DNA of 64,000 nt from Catonia carolina (taxonomy: Eukaryota > Arthropoda > Insecta > Hemiptera > Achilidae), in NCBI GenBank assembly GCA_035578175.1, contig JAQMRL010000008.1, positions 6,734,883-6,798,882 of the forward strand. The letters run 5' to 3'. Below the pieces are notes generated by a model that made no database searches, was not told where the DNA came from, and saw only the letters and a program-made list of their open reading frames with translations. The position numbers and the translations under genes were made by a program. Below, one piece after another: positions 48,620 to 59,960 of this stretch. Positions within the stretch are counted from its first letter, which is position 1; every line of letters begins with the position of its first letter.

Positions 48620-49140
48620 ACTTTCTCTTTCATAGTTAAAATATAAAATAGTATTTAAATAATGTATTTAACAATACTAGATCAACCAACACCTGATACC
48701 AGTGTGATTTTTTTCACACTTTCTTCGTTACCAATTCATTTAAAAATGTCCTATTTAATTTACATTGGCATATTAAACTGTTTCCTTTTCTTATCATTAG
48801 CCATTTATGGTAAACAAACTTTTTATATGAAAACTGTACTATATCTGCTGATGTACAGAATATATATGTGAGATAACTTAGGACAATCCTGGAAGCTCTT
48901 TATACAGCCCACATTCTCAGCATTAGTTCACTGTAGGCTTTTCTCCTTTCTTCTGTCCACCTGGTGTTCTGTTTTTACTCTTCATTGGAAGCCCTTAACT
49001 TAAAGTCCGTAATAGTCTGAATTCGGTTTGTTCATTTAGTTTTCTCTGATATCCTTTCTCACATTTTTAAACTATTTATCCCAACACCTCAGGACTATTG
49101 TTTAGGGTCTTAAAAATTTATTTCTCAACATCCATTCTAT
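48620..49140. other. unassigned sequence
   Basis: 48930-49110 may be more decayed LINE on the minus strand; I cannot fix a frame. Confidence 0.35.
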
Positions 49141-49144
49141 ACAA

Positions 49145-49300
49145 GTTGAAATATATAATTCTAACCACCAGAATATGTTAACAGAAAACACTTATCAATG
49201 TTTATAACGCTTTTGTGTATTTTGTACACATCTTCGGTAAATTAAAATATTTTTCACATTAAAATTTAAAACTTCCTACTCCTACCATGCAATCATCTAT
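49145..49300. repeat. single arm of the 34140 foldback family
   Basis: TTGAAATATATAATTCTAAC, AACAGAAAACACTTATCAAT and TTTTGTACACATCTTCGGTA match the left arm at 34155. No second arm. Confidence 0.7.
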
Positions 49301-50304
49301 ACAAATTATATACTACAGTTTGGACAGATCTACTAAAAAAAAAACAGTATATATAAAAATTAAAAATTCAGCAATCACTAACGCAAAAATGCCATTGACA
49401 CAATAACATGTCTGTTCATGGGGAACTCTAGCACAGAACTGAAATTTGACAACACGCACTCCCATGTCCAAAACTAATTGGAATTTTAATTTCTCGAAAG
49501 TGAGCCGTTATAAACGACACATTTGACAAGTCGTAGGGTAGGGTTGTGGGGTCTGCTGAAATAATGGTTGGATACCTGTGCGAGCTAATAAAAATGGTAT
49601 CTTTCATAAAACTTTACTACTACTCGTCTGTTTTCAAAAGCAGGTGTTGAGTTTCTGAGGAGAGTCGAATTTCTGAGGTTCTACCGAACCAATATCTGCA
49701 ATTTCAATAAAGCCAGTTACTTTTTTTAGTAGTTATTTACAATATTTTGAAAATTAAACTTTTCAAGTTTCTTTCCCGTTACACTACTTTAACTAACAGT
49801 TTAATTAAAACTGCAAGTCAACAGAGATAATTGTTATTTATGCATAAATTTTTAGTAAACAAATTTTTTACTCACAAAACTAAACTTTTCAACAGAGTAG
49901 AACTGACAATGATTGAGGGGTCTGATAAAAATAAATAATTTTCAATAGAATTAAAACAATTCTGTCAACACAGATGTATTTTTTTTAAATGTTATTAATA
50001 TAAACGTTTGTCTATTTCAATTCACACTACATGATCGATTATTAATTTGTTTATGAAAACGTAGAATAGAACATTTTTAACGTTTTCATGAAAGAAATGG
50101 TAGGTCAATCGTACATAAAGATATATATTATGTTACGAGGCATCACACCAAAACCACCCATTGTCCAATTGTACGACCACCGACAAATAATTTGCACATC
50201 ACTCCATTTACTCGCGCTCCAATTCACCTCGGTCCTACGAAGGGAGTTATTATAATGAGATTTCCCGCCCAGCACTGAATGTCTCCAAATGTAAAATTAA
50301 AAAT
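49301..50304. other. unassigned AT-rich sequence
   Basis: No exon, repeat or transposon end recognised in 1 kb. Confidence 0.45.
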
Positions 50305-51243
50305 CTGGTCTGAAACACTCACACAACTTTCTCTTGCCAATGCAAATAATAAACAATAATCCTAACATTAGTAATAAAACATAAGAAATAAACAAAAAAC
50401 TAACGTCAATAAACATAACCTAATTTTAATCATGAGTGAAAGACGCAAACTGAAAATCAACCTCAGTTTGGCTTACAAATACGGAAAATCACTCTTTCTC
50501 TCTAAACTAGGCTCTGTAGAGAAAAATGCTCTAAATAAAAGTTGTAGATCTTTTAATTTTCTTTAAATTAAATTATATACACTTTTGTCGTAAAATGCAT
50601 ACTAAGGCCAAATCTTTAAAAAATCAATTTTTCACACATTTTCGTGAGAAAAAAACAGAAAATCGCAAATTACCGCTAAACTAAGCGTTATACAAAAAAT
50701 TGTTTAAATAAAAGTTGTAGGTATTTTAATTCTCTACAATTTTTATTATATAAAGTTTTGCGCTAAAATGCATATTAAAGCCATAATCTTAAAAAAACGT
50801 TTTTACAAGAAAACACCCTAACCAAGAATTTCAGCACACATGACGCCTACACTATCTTGTAGAGAATAAAAAATTTAGTAAACCAGGCGATTTTAAAAAA
50901 AATCGTAGGACCAGTGTTTGAGAAAATCACAAAAAAGTGAAAAATTACACGAATAAACTACTACTTCCGGTTGACCGATTTTGATGAAAATGTTCGTGTC
51001 GGGTTCGGTAGTGGTATGTAACTAAAGTTTCAAGTTCGTACGATGTTCCGTTCTTGAGATATTCTGTACACACACACACGTACGCACGCACGCGCGCACA
51101 CACACACAGACCAATTGCTAAAAACATGTTTTTTGGGTTCAGGGGGTCTGAAAACGTATTAGATCCGGTGAAATTCGGATTTCTTAAAATTGACATGAAA
51201 ACAATACTTTCCTTCCTATATATTCATATAGGCAAGAGAAAGT
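50305..51243 (+). mobile_element. family A element, copy 8
   Basis: CTGGTCTGAAACACTCACAC to GGCAAGAGAAAGT, AAAAAT on both sides. Tract at 51068-51107 mixes CA with CG and TACG. Confidence 0.9.
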
Positions 51244-51476
51244 AAAAATATACCAACTACTCTAATATCAGCGCATGTGTTTCTATCAAATAATTATTAC
51301 TTTAAAGTTTGAGATATACTGAGAACCAGGCACTTAGCAAACGGTTTAATAACATTAGTATCTGTTGAATAATCGACGTTACCATTTTGCAGTCATAAAA
51401 AAAATTACTCAAAGTTCAGCTATTTGAGTTCCTAACACACTGGTCAAACAAAAGAAATATAAAATTGACTCGCAAC

Positions 51477-51477
<1 letters not shown>

Positions 51478-51507
<30 letters not shown>

Positions 51508-53779
51508 TATTTATTCCACTTTATACAAATACAAAATTATATCTTATCTACTAGGAATAAATAACCACCAACTCAAGTAAACGGTGGTTATATATATAAA
51601 AACAAAATACATAAAAACAAGTTTACAAATGAATTACAAATCAAACGAATTATAGGAATAAATTACACATCAAATGTCGTCATCCACTACAAATGACAAT
51701 TCAAATTTTAGCGGCAGCTACAGCGCATGTTAACTATATTTTTTAACAACAATATTAACCCAGCCGTCAATCTTCAGAGCAGATATTCACCTATACATGA
51801 CTAACACTAAAATCAGATATTATTGTTATATTGTTTACCAAGATCAGTAAATTCCTACAATGACTGAATAGCAAGCACTGCAAGTCAGCAACGGTAAAAC
51901 ACCAACACTAACCAACAATTCTTACAAGTGAATCAACATCAGTTATCTCATTGAGCCAATCTTTAACCTTTCTTGAAAATATTAACACGTTTAAGCTATT
52001 TTTAATTTCAATAGGCAACAGATTAAAACACTTCGGACCCAAAAAAACAAAAGTTTTAGCAAAAAAGGATTTATTAACTTTCGGTCTTACAAAAAGTTGT
52101 TGGCTTGAACCTCTAGTTCTGTGATATAAGTATTCAGTACCTCTGTTGCCACTTTTTTTATAAAATAGTTTTAAAACTTTAAAAATAAATAAGTTTTTAA
52201 TGGGCAAGATACGTAAATTTTTAAAATCATTAACAGTACTGTCTCTCTGACGTTTAAATAATAATATTTTAATGAAATATTTTTGAGTTACAAACAATTT
52301 ATTTATTAGTTTATCATGAGTACCTCCCCAAAATTCAATAGCATACTGAAGACGCGATTGAACCAAAGAAAAGTATAAAGATCTCATTAAATTTAAGCCA
52401 CATAGGTTTCTTAAGAAATAAAATGCCCGAATTGATTTACTGATATCAGAATGTAGCTGATTTACATGATTTCTAAAGGAGACCTTATCATCAAGAATCA
52501 ATCCTAAATATTTTATTTCTTTTACCTGTTCAATTACTTCGCAGCTGCATCCAACAGGATCGGAACAAACGTGATATTTAATGTCACGATCGAAATTGAC
52601 ACCGACTAAGTCAAAACTAATTATTTTTGTTTTTGATGCATTTACTACCATTGCATTTCTCTCACACCATTTTCTTAACAATACTAAATCATGTGATATA
52701 AAGTCATAAATTTGCGACCATTCATCGCTTGCGTAGATAAATGCAATATCATCAGCAAAAGCTGTAATTCTACCATGGAAGGGTTCAAATAATAAATCGT
52801 TAATAAATAACGAGAAAAGATCTGCTGAAATGACAGATCCCTGAGGGACGCCAACTCCTGCCACCCTCTCATCACTTAAACAATTTTTCACACGGACTTG
52901 TTGCGTCCGGTTTACAAGGAAAGTTCTGAACCAATTCAAAGCTGGGCCTCTAACTCCTGCAGCTTCTAGTTTGATAAGTAGTAGATTGTGATTCACCAAA
53001 TCAAACGCTTTTTTGAAATCAACAAATAGCCCTGACACTTTTTTACTACAATTTAAGTTTTCAAATACATCGCGTAAGACGACTTCAATCGCATCTTCAG
53101 TACTTTTTCCTTTTTTGAAGCCAAACTGGTTGGGGGAAAAAAAGTCGGTAACATTTAAAAAGTTTAATAGTCTGGTCCTCATAACCTTCTCAAATATTTT
53201 GGAAAATATTGAAAGTAATGAAACTGGCCTATATTGCTCGACCGCATCTGGGTTGCCCCTTTTAAAAATTGGCACAATAACAGATTTTTTTAACAACTCA
53301 GGAAATTTCCCAGTAACAAAACTAATATTAATCAGTTGAGCAAGTGGACAAGAAACTAGGTGAATAATCTGCTTTATGAAAGAGACATTAAAACCATCAA
53401 AACCAGATGATTTTTTATTTTGCATACCTAAAACTACACTTTCCACTTCACATTTGTGAACAAAACTGAGAAATAAAGAACTAGGCTGTGATTTTAAATA
53501 AAGTGAATCACTCAAATTTTTAGAAATTGCGCACACATTAACACTATTCAAAAAGAAATTATTAAAAGTGTTTGCTATCTCCCTTTCGTTATTTATTTCT
53601 CGACCATCAACTACTAATTTTTCAATTAATTTATTTTTCCTTCCCAGCAATGAATTAATGACTCGCCAATTATCAGCTGGTCTATTTCCACGCTGGTCTA
53701 ATTCCAGAATCATTAAGAGAAGAACACACGATAATCTAGCGTATTGTAATCACATCCGTCTTACAAAATTGATAACTAC
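51478..53779 (-). mobile_element. LINE with 601-codon reverse transcriptase frame, 5' truncated
   Basis: On the minus strand the element ends in a 3' UTR and an (ATT)n tail (51479-51504) rather than poly(A). The 5' part (endonuclease, ORF1) is missing; the coding frame starts close to the TTAA at 53780. It is by far the best preserved LINE here. Confidence 0.85.
51908..53713 (-). CDS. LINE reverse transcriptase (CR1/jockey-like group), 5' truncated
   Basis: 601 codons without interruption. Order: a linker NWRVINSLLGRKNK; DNxF-like region FNNFFLNSV; SSGFDGFNVSFIKQ (motif 0-1); VPIFKRGNPDAVEQYRPVSL (motif 2); FGFKKGKSTEDAI; LFVDFKKAFDLVNH with the first catalytic Asp (motif A); GVPQGSVISADLFSLFINDL (motif B); TAFADDIAFIY, the catalytic FADD box (motif C); then KTKIISF, IKYLGLILDDKVSF (thumb) and a C-terminal domain. 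It would copy LINE RNA at a nicked target if it had its endonuclease. An earlier in-frame region (QYARLS) suggests the ORF began upstream and was cut; the ATG used is probably internal. Confidence 0.88.
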   Translation of the reverse strand: MILELDQRGNRPADNWRVINSLLGRKNKLIEKLVVDGREINNEREIANTFNNFFLNSVNVCAISKNLSDSLYLKSQPSSLFLSFVHKCEVESVVLGMQNKKSSGFDGFNVSFIKQIIHLVSCPLAQLINISFVTGKFPELLKKSVIVPIFKRGNPDAVEQYRPVSLLSIFSKIFEKVMRTRLLNFLNVTDFFSPNQFGFKKGKSTEDAIEVVLRDVFENLNCSKKVSGLFVDFKKAFDLVNHNLLLIKLEAAGVRGPALNWFRTFLVNRTQQVRVKNCLSDERVAGVGVPQGSVISADLFSLFINDLLFEPFHGRITAFADDIAFIYASDEWSQIYDFISHDLVLLRKWCERNAMVVNASKTKIISFDLVGVNFDRDIKYHVCSDPVGCSCEVIEQVKEIKYLGLILDDKVSFRNHVNQLHSDISKSIRAFYFLRNLCGLNLMRSLYFSLVQSRLQYAIEFWGGTHDKLINKLFVTQKYFIKILLFKRQRDSTVNDFKNLRILPIKNLFIFKVLKLFYKKSGNRGTEYLYHRTRGSSQQLFVRPKVNKSFFAKTFVFLGPKCFNLLPIEIKNSLNVLIFSRKVKDWLNEITDVDSLVRIVG

Positions 53780-53783
53780 TTAA

Positions 53784-54481
53784 AGGGAGTGTGGAATGAA
53801 AAAATAAAAAAATAATCGATTTTTTGTTTCTTCGTTAAAAATATAATTTGAAATGTGCGTTTTAAAACGGCGTTAGAATCATATTGCTATACCAACTAAA
53901 AAATATTTTATTAATTTTTTTGTGATTGTATGTTTAAGCTGATTTTGCCATCATATGTAACAAAATTTTACAAAATAATTTTCTCTTTCGATTAATATTT
54001 TACTGTGATTTATTATACTACTTTTTTACACTGCCGTCTTTCTTTTATTATTCATTGGTTGGCAGTATAACCTAAAAGTTTATAACGTGCACTATTTTTG
54101 TTGTGGTCTGTCTTTGTTAATGCTCGTGTTTTTGTTTCTCAAACTTTAAACGCGATTATGTCATTTTTAGAACTTTATGTACCTTTTTCTCAGCTTCCAC
54201 AAAAGTTACAAGGCTGAAATTTTTATGGAGTATGTTAATCGTCCAGTTCTATTGATTAAATGTGCCGTTTTTAAAAATACTGAAAATTGTGGGAGAAAAA
54301 TTTTTTTTGGTGATTTTCCGATGAAAAAAACTCTCTTTTTACTTTCTCTTGCCTATATGAATATATAGGAAGGAAAGTATTGTTTTCATGTCGATTTTTC
54401 GAAATCGAGTTTTCACCGGATCTATACGTTTTCAGACCCCCTGAACCCAAAAAACATGTTTTTAGCGATTGGTCTGTGTGT

Positions 54482-54522
<41 letters not shown>

Positions 54523-55493
54523 TGTGTGTGTGTGTGTGTGTGAACAGAATATCTCAAGAACGGAACATCGTACGAACTTGAAACTTGTAACTTAAGTTAC
54601 ATATCACTACCGGACGCGACACGAACATTTTCATCAAAATCGGTCAACCGGAAGTAGTAGTTTATTCGTATAATTTTTCAGTTTTTTGCGATTTTCTCAA
54701 AAACTGGTCCTACGATTTTTTTTAAAATCGCCTATTTTACTCAATTTTTTATTCTCTACAAGATAGGGTAGGCGTCATGTTTGCTGAAATTCTCGGTGAG
54801 GCTGTTTTCACGTAAAAACGTTGTTTTTTTAAGATTACGGCTTTAATATAAATTTCAGCGCAAAAACTTATATAATAAAAGTTGTAGAGAATTTAAAAAC
54901 CTACAATTTTTATTTCAAACATTTTTTTGTATAACGCTTAGTTTAGCGGTAATTTGCGATTTTCTGTTTTTTTCTCACGAAAACGTGAGAAAAATCAATT
55001 TTTTTAACATTTCGGACTTAGTATGCATTTTACGACAAAAATGTATATAATTAAATTTATAGAAAATTAAAAGATCTACAACTTTAATTTAAAGCATTTT
55101 TCTCTACAGAGCCTAGTTTAGAGAGAAAGAGTGATTTTCCGTATTTCTAAGCCAAACTGAGGTTGATTTTCATTTTGCGTCTTTCACTCATGATTAAAAT
55201 TAGGTTATGTTTGTTGAGGTTAGTTTTTGTTTATTTCTAATATTTTATTAATAATGTTAGGTTTATTATTAATTATTTGCATTGGCAAGAGAAAGTTGTG
55301 TGAGTGTTTCACACCAGATTTTTTTAATAAATTGTGAAAATCAAAATTCTTACCATAATTAAATGCTACACATTCTAATTATGTACCAAAGAGTGGCCTT
55401 TCATACAAAAAAAAAGTGTAGCTCTATCTGTAGTGGTTGCCGAGAAAAAAATACAAACATTAATATTGCTTAGGATAGGAATCCACACTCCCC
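53784..55493. mobile_element. TTAA-flanked MITE-like element containing A copy 9
   Basis: TTAA at 53780-53783 and 55494-55497; left AGGGAGTGTGGAATG, right reversed GGGGAGTGTGGATTC. About 720 bp without the A insertion. A 63-codon frame at 54177 is not recognisable and overlaps A. Confidence 0.75.
54341..55317 (-). mobile_element. family A element, copy 9
   Basis: Reverse copy, ACTTTCTCTTGCC to GTGTGAGTGTTTCACACCAG. Longest tract, (TG)n at 54474-54541 with a few CTG breaks. Confidence 0.9.
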
Positions 55494-55501
55494 TTAATCT
55501 A

Positions 55502-55630
55502 TTGGGTTCGAATCCCATTCAGGCACGGCATTTTTTCATACGTTACAAAAATCATTTCATCATTCACCGTCTGCATTAGCAGTAATTGCAGAACAGTCGG
55601 ACGTTAAACAAAAAAAAAAACAAAAAAAAT
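55502..55630 (+). mobile_element. 5'-truncated tRNA-SINE with 12-bp target duplication
   Basis: CCCCTTAATCTA at 55490-55501 and 55631-55642. Starts at the B-box GGGTTCGAATCCC and ends with the GTCTGCATTAGCAGTAATTG tail and poly(A). Confidence 0.9.
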
Positions 55631-55642
55631 CCCCTTAATCTA

Positions 55643-55779
55643 CATTGCAGAAAGCAAAAATTAAATTATGTCAGGCATTTTTTAAAAAATAAAGTCCATC
55701 TTTTAATAAGAATAAAAATAGTGTAAGCAAATATCAGTAAAATATATATTTTTCATATTCTACATACTTTTATCTACTT
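55643..55779. other. short unassigned AT-rich stretch
   Basis: Nothing recognised. Confidence 0.4.
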
Positions 55780-56850
55780 TTCTATATAATCTCCTTTTTT
55801 AAACATTTTTGTCGAAGTGCTAAATAAGTTTTCCAATTCGGACATCAAAGTAATCTGCCACCTGTGAAGAAGCCCAATCTACGACTGTCGTTTTCATTTC
55901 TTTATTGTCGTTGAACCGTTGACCATCAACCAACTCTTTTATCTTCATTCAAAAATAAATCTTTATAATGCATCCTGCAGTTTGAAATTAATTCTATTAT
56001 ATATAATGAATTTATATAATAAATTTCACTAACCTACTTTTTAAACTGCATCAACTTTTATCTTTACTTACACGTGTCTCGATGGATCCACCATAATCGG
56101 AGTAAATAACATAATTGAAACTAAATATTTTTTTCACTTATATAAAATCTAAATGATCTTCAGTCATTTGTATAAAACTCTTTTATACAAATGATTGAAA
56201 ATGTATAATCTTCTATAGATTTTATGAAAGTGAAAAAATTAATTAGTTTCAATTATGTCATTTACTCTGATGATGGTGGATCCACCAAAACACGTGTAAG
56301 TAAAGATAAAAGTTGACGCAGTTCAAAAAGTAGGTTAGTGAAATTTATTATATATAATAGAACTCTTTTATATACCAAAAGAAATGAAAATCACTGATGC
56401 AAAGTCCGGAATGTAAGGTGGATGATCCAGTTGTTCTCATTTAAAAGAAACCTGATTAGACCTCGTGTTTCTAAACCTTGCATTGTCATGAAAAATCACA
56501 TCAGAAGATCGCTTGTTTCAAATGGCACTTAATTATTTCCACTTGTTTAATAGAAGATCGTTGGCAGTAAACAGTTCAACGACAACCAAGAAATGAAAAC
56601 TGCACTCATGGATTGAACATGTAAAGAAGTCCAATCCAAGAGTGATTTCGCTTGTTTTCGTACGTAAAGGCTAACTTTGATGGTCAATTGTTCAACGACG
56701 ACGAAAAAGTGCAAACTAGAGTCGTGAATGGGGATTCTTCACAGGTGGCAAATTTCCTTGACGTCAGGATTCTAAAACCTCATGAGGGGTAGACAAATGT
56801 TTAAACAAAAATGGAGATGTGTAGAAAAGTATTTAGAATATATTTTTCTT
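55780..56850. pseudogene. mariner relics in two orientations around a G palindrome
   Basis: Minus strand 55955-55780: KIKELVDGQRFNDNKEMKTT and WASSQVADYFDV (C-terminal region). Minus strand about 56520-56376: DVIFHDNARF and LDHPPYIPDF (second and third catalytic regions). Plus strand 56640-56850: SIVQRRRKSAN-like and DKCLNKNGDV (C-terminus again). All frames are broken. The G element at 55955-56375 inserted between the first two, which belong to one gene. Confidence 0.65.
55955..56375. mobile_element. family G palindrome, copy 5
   Basis: Complete-looking copy: AAAAATAAATCTTTATAATG, CATCCTGCAGTTTGAAA, arms with GGTGGATCCACC. Right arm 56261-56304 keeps TTTACT, CTGATGA, stems and AGTAAA but has AAAA instead of GAAA; left arm is more changed. 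Confidence 0.78.
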
Positions 56851-56980
56851 CTTATTAAAAACAGACCTCATATATAAAATTCCACTTGTATTATAATCAT
56901 AAACCCACAACTAAAATGTGTGTTAATTATTCGCTACTTAAATGTACAAAATTAAAAATCAAGTCTATTACATAATATTG

Positions 56981-57372
56981 CCAGTAACAGACATGTGTAG
57001 TGTCAAATTGTTTACACTCAATCTGTTCGTGGCAGGGCTAAAATAAATAGTTCTGTTTCTTATTACATGATAAGCCAGTTAAATGACTGAATCATTTAAG
57101 AACAGAAGAGGTAGAGATGTAAAAGACACTAATCAAGAGTTATATCCTCTGAAAGTAATGAATTTCATTTATACAGCCAGATCCTGTGGTAAATGAAGTG
57201 AAGGTGTCATTTGCAGAGTGGAAAACATGTGCTTTTCAGAGGGCCTGGGGCATGTTGATAAGCATACTTTTTCACTCAGTGAGGAAGGCAGTGGTAAACC
57301 ATCTCACTCCTCGTTTTACTTAGTAAAACCTCTACAGGTTCAAACCAGCTTTTTGGCTGATGACCTAAATAA
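56981..57372 (+). mobile_element. family F SINE-like repeat, copy 13
   Basis: AGTAACAGACATGTGTAGTG to GATGACCTAAATAACACAC. Confidence 0.8.
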
Positions 57373-57374
57373 CA

Positions 57375-57885
57375 CACATTACATAATATATAACTGCCTC
57401 AAGACTTTTTATTATACAAATTGACGAAGTACAGAAGAACATTTCTTTACAACTTAATTAGGTAAAAAACCGATATTACAATTATTTAATCACATGTACA
57501 AAAGTGTAAAAAATTATGTAAAATTACAATAGGCGAACTTTATAAATTAATTGCTTACTTTGACAGGACACTATACCACCCAATTTTCTTAACAAACATT
57601 ACGAGTACAGAATTTTTTAAAATACCAATTCCCAAACCTGTATTTAAATACCGTAATCTTCATACATTAAATTACAGCAAAAAACCAAAATGTTTAAACA
57701 AAACAATATTTTAAAAAAAAATAATACATAGACACTATTTAGTTCTGAGGTAAGTCAATTTAACAAATATAGACTGTTTTAATAATTTATCTACTATTTT
57801 CATATTTCTCAACATGTTTGGTAGTTTTCATTTTTTATTTTCCGGTACAATTAAATTTTCCACTTCATGAATATCAACCTCTGTT
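57375..57885. other. unassigned AT-rich sequence
   Basis: No exon or element recognised. Confidence 0.4.
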
Positions 57886-58000
57886 CAACTTAAAAACACA
57901 GAAAATCACTGATTGACGCTAAATTAAGTGCTGTATAAAAATATACGCTTAAAATAAAAGTTTTTGGTGTTTTAATTATTTACAATTTTGATTATACACT
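57886..58000 (+). mobile_element. family A fragment
   Basis: CACAGAAAATCACTGATTGA, CGCTAAATTAAGTGCTGTAT resemble the inner left part of A. Confidence 0.45.
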
Positions 58001-58004
58001 CAAA

Positions 58005-58510
58005 ACGCCGTTATTCCAAACTGATTGGGACCAAACCCTGTTCGGACTACAAAATTTTCGGTTTAACCAAAATACAGCGCAACCGTACAAACAAATTTTC
58101 ATTAAGATTCAATTAATTTAAATGCGTCTTGAGTGAACTGTCCTCACGGCGTGTCTATTAACTTAATCTATTTCAATTTAGTCACCAAAATTTAAATAAA
58201 TATTCTTTTCGCCAGCCGCATTGGCGCAGTTGGTAACCAGCTCGCCTATTATCATGCGGTCCTGGGTTTGATCCCACTCAGGCACGGCATATTTTCATAC
58301 GTTACAAAAAAAATCATTTCATCCTCCATGGTATAATAGTTACACCCCAACGTCGTTGCTAATGACCATTATAGTTGATGCGACGGTAAATAAATGAATT
58401 AAAAAAAAAAACAAATATTCTTTTCATGTAAAACACTGTTTATTTTCGCCCTCTTGATATTAGAATTAAGAGTCCACAACGTGTTCGGATTAACGGGGTT
58501 AATGTGTATA
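58005..58510. mobile_element. decayed pogo/Tigger-like element hit by a SINE
   Basis: Left ACGCCGTTATTCCAAACTG and right GTGTTCGGATTAACGGGGTT look like the two ends of one element. No transposase left. Confidence 0.45.
58211..58412 (+). mobile_element. full-length tRNA-derived SINE with 13-bp target duplication
   Basis: AAATATTCTTTTC at 58198-58210 and 58413-58425. A-box TTGGCGCAGTTGGTAACCAG, B-box GGGTTTGATCCC, then the body CATTTCATCC, GCTAATGACC, and A tail. 202 bp. Confidence 0.92.
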
Positions 58511-58514
58511 AACT

Positions 58515-59229
58515 TTTTCCGTAAAATGCATAATTATAACGCATAAGTTTTCAACAGAAACCCTAAAAAAAATTAGAAAATGTCTGCTCGCGTTACTTTC
58601 AACTGAAAATAATTCCGTACTAAACTTATACGAATTAGAATAATATATACTGCTTAAAAATTATTAGATACAAGTCGCACAGCTTTACCTAATTATCTCG
58701 TAAGTAAAACCAAATGGCCAAAAAAAAATGTTTTAACAAAATTTTATTTATTTATCCTGCTCAAACATCTAAATACGACTGATCTCCAATTCATGCTAAT
58801 AAGAACTTCACTTTACAAAATACAAAAGAATAAATTTTGTTTACAACGTAACAATAATACAGCGTAATGCATGTAATACGGTTCTCCCATATTTACCCCA
58901 TCCGTAATCCATAACCATACAGAATTTTACGTGTCGTCCGTCTGCTCATCTGACAACATACTCAGTTGGTTATTAGACATTGTGTCAACGTTATTTTATT
59001 TGAAGTATTCGTTTAAAACCGTTCTTTTCAGGACGAAACTACTGTACTACTGAATGATTATATATTAGAATTAAGAGTTTATATTACGTAGATTCCCTTA
59101 AGTTACTTTAGTTGTTAATCACCGTTCCTCTAAGAACGGTTCAGTTTGTCATTAATTTAAATCATTTATTTAATGATAGGGGTTTGAAAACCCAACAACA
59201 TTGTGCGAATTTATTTTCGCATGGGTCCA
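58515..59229. other. unassigned sequence
   Basis: No exon or element recognised. Confidence 0.4.
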
Positions 59230-59735
59230 CCACTATACCAATACATTCTTATGAATTTTCACATTCTCTCACCTACACTAGTAATGCCAATCTCAACAAT
59301 TTCAAGTATATCCGCATTCCTTAGCCTATCCTCCCAAGTCCCACTCGTTCACCGCTCTTAGAAACCTCATTTCCGCCCCTTTGCAACTTATTCTGTTGCC
59401 GCTTCAAAGTGCCCACACCTCAATTCCATATAGTACCACAAATATCGCCACTGTTTTATATAACTTAAAACATGTTTCTTTCCTAGTTCTGTGCTTCAAC
59501 GTTTTAAGCATAATCCCGCAAATATTCTTAAACCTATTTAGTTCATCCATCACATCCAGCTTGTTTGCGAAAGATAAGTCGTATCCGAAATATTTAAAAT
59601 TGAATACCTGCTCTAAAATGTTTCCATAAATTTGTATTTTTGACCTATGCGGGAATTTTCCTAGAAACACCATCATTTTAGTCTTTTGACGAGATATTAT
59701 CAAACTGTAAACGGCACAAATGTTGATTAGCATAA
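59230..59735 (-). pseudogene. LINE (RTE-like) C-terminal fragment, reverse
   Basis: Minus-strand frame 59404-59733: SRQKTKMMVFLGKFPHRSKI, NFKYFGYDLSFANKLDV, CFKLYKTVAIFVVLYGIEVW, then decay. Homologous to 7195 (same order of motifs). Confidence 0.75.
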
Positions 59736-59754
59736 ATATCCTTCTTTGTAAATT

Positions 59755-59960
59755 AATTTTTTTTTTTTAAATCCATCCTGGAGACTCAAGGAGGAGTATA
59801 GGACATATTGTCAGTTATAACACCTGAAGTACATACAAGAATCACACAATGTTATCACTACTATCGAGAAAGAAATTCTTGTACACTATAAAAAAAATTC
59901 ACCGATCAAGTAATTTTTCAGAATTTTTTTACAGGAATGCAAATTATCACAACATTTTAA
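59755..59960 (-). pseudogene. LINE 3' UTR fragment of the 21520 subfamily
   Basis: GAGACTCAAGGAGGAGTATA, GAATCACACAATGTTATCAC and GAAATTCTTGTACACTATAA match the 3' ends at 21520 and 33115. Confidence 0.7.

Noticed and set aside
53013..53339. 108-codon plus-strand frame
   Set aside because: Antisense shadow of the LINE reverse transcriptase.
58211..58290. tRNA gene candidate (A and B boxes)
   Set aside because: It belongs to a SINE with a body, A tail and target duplication; no acceptor-stem fold seen. The same holds for 7972, 8323, 26678 and 63305.
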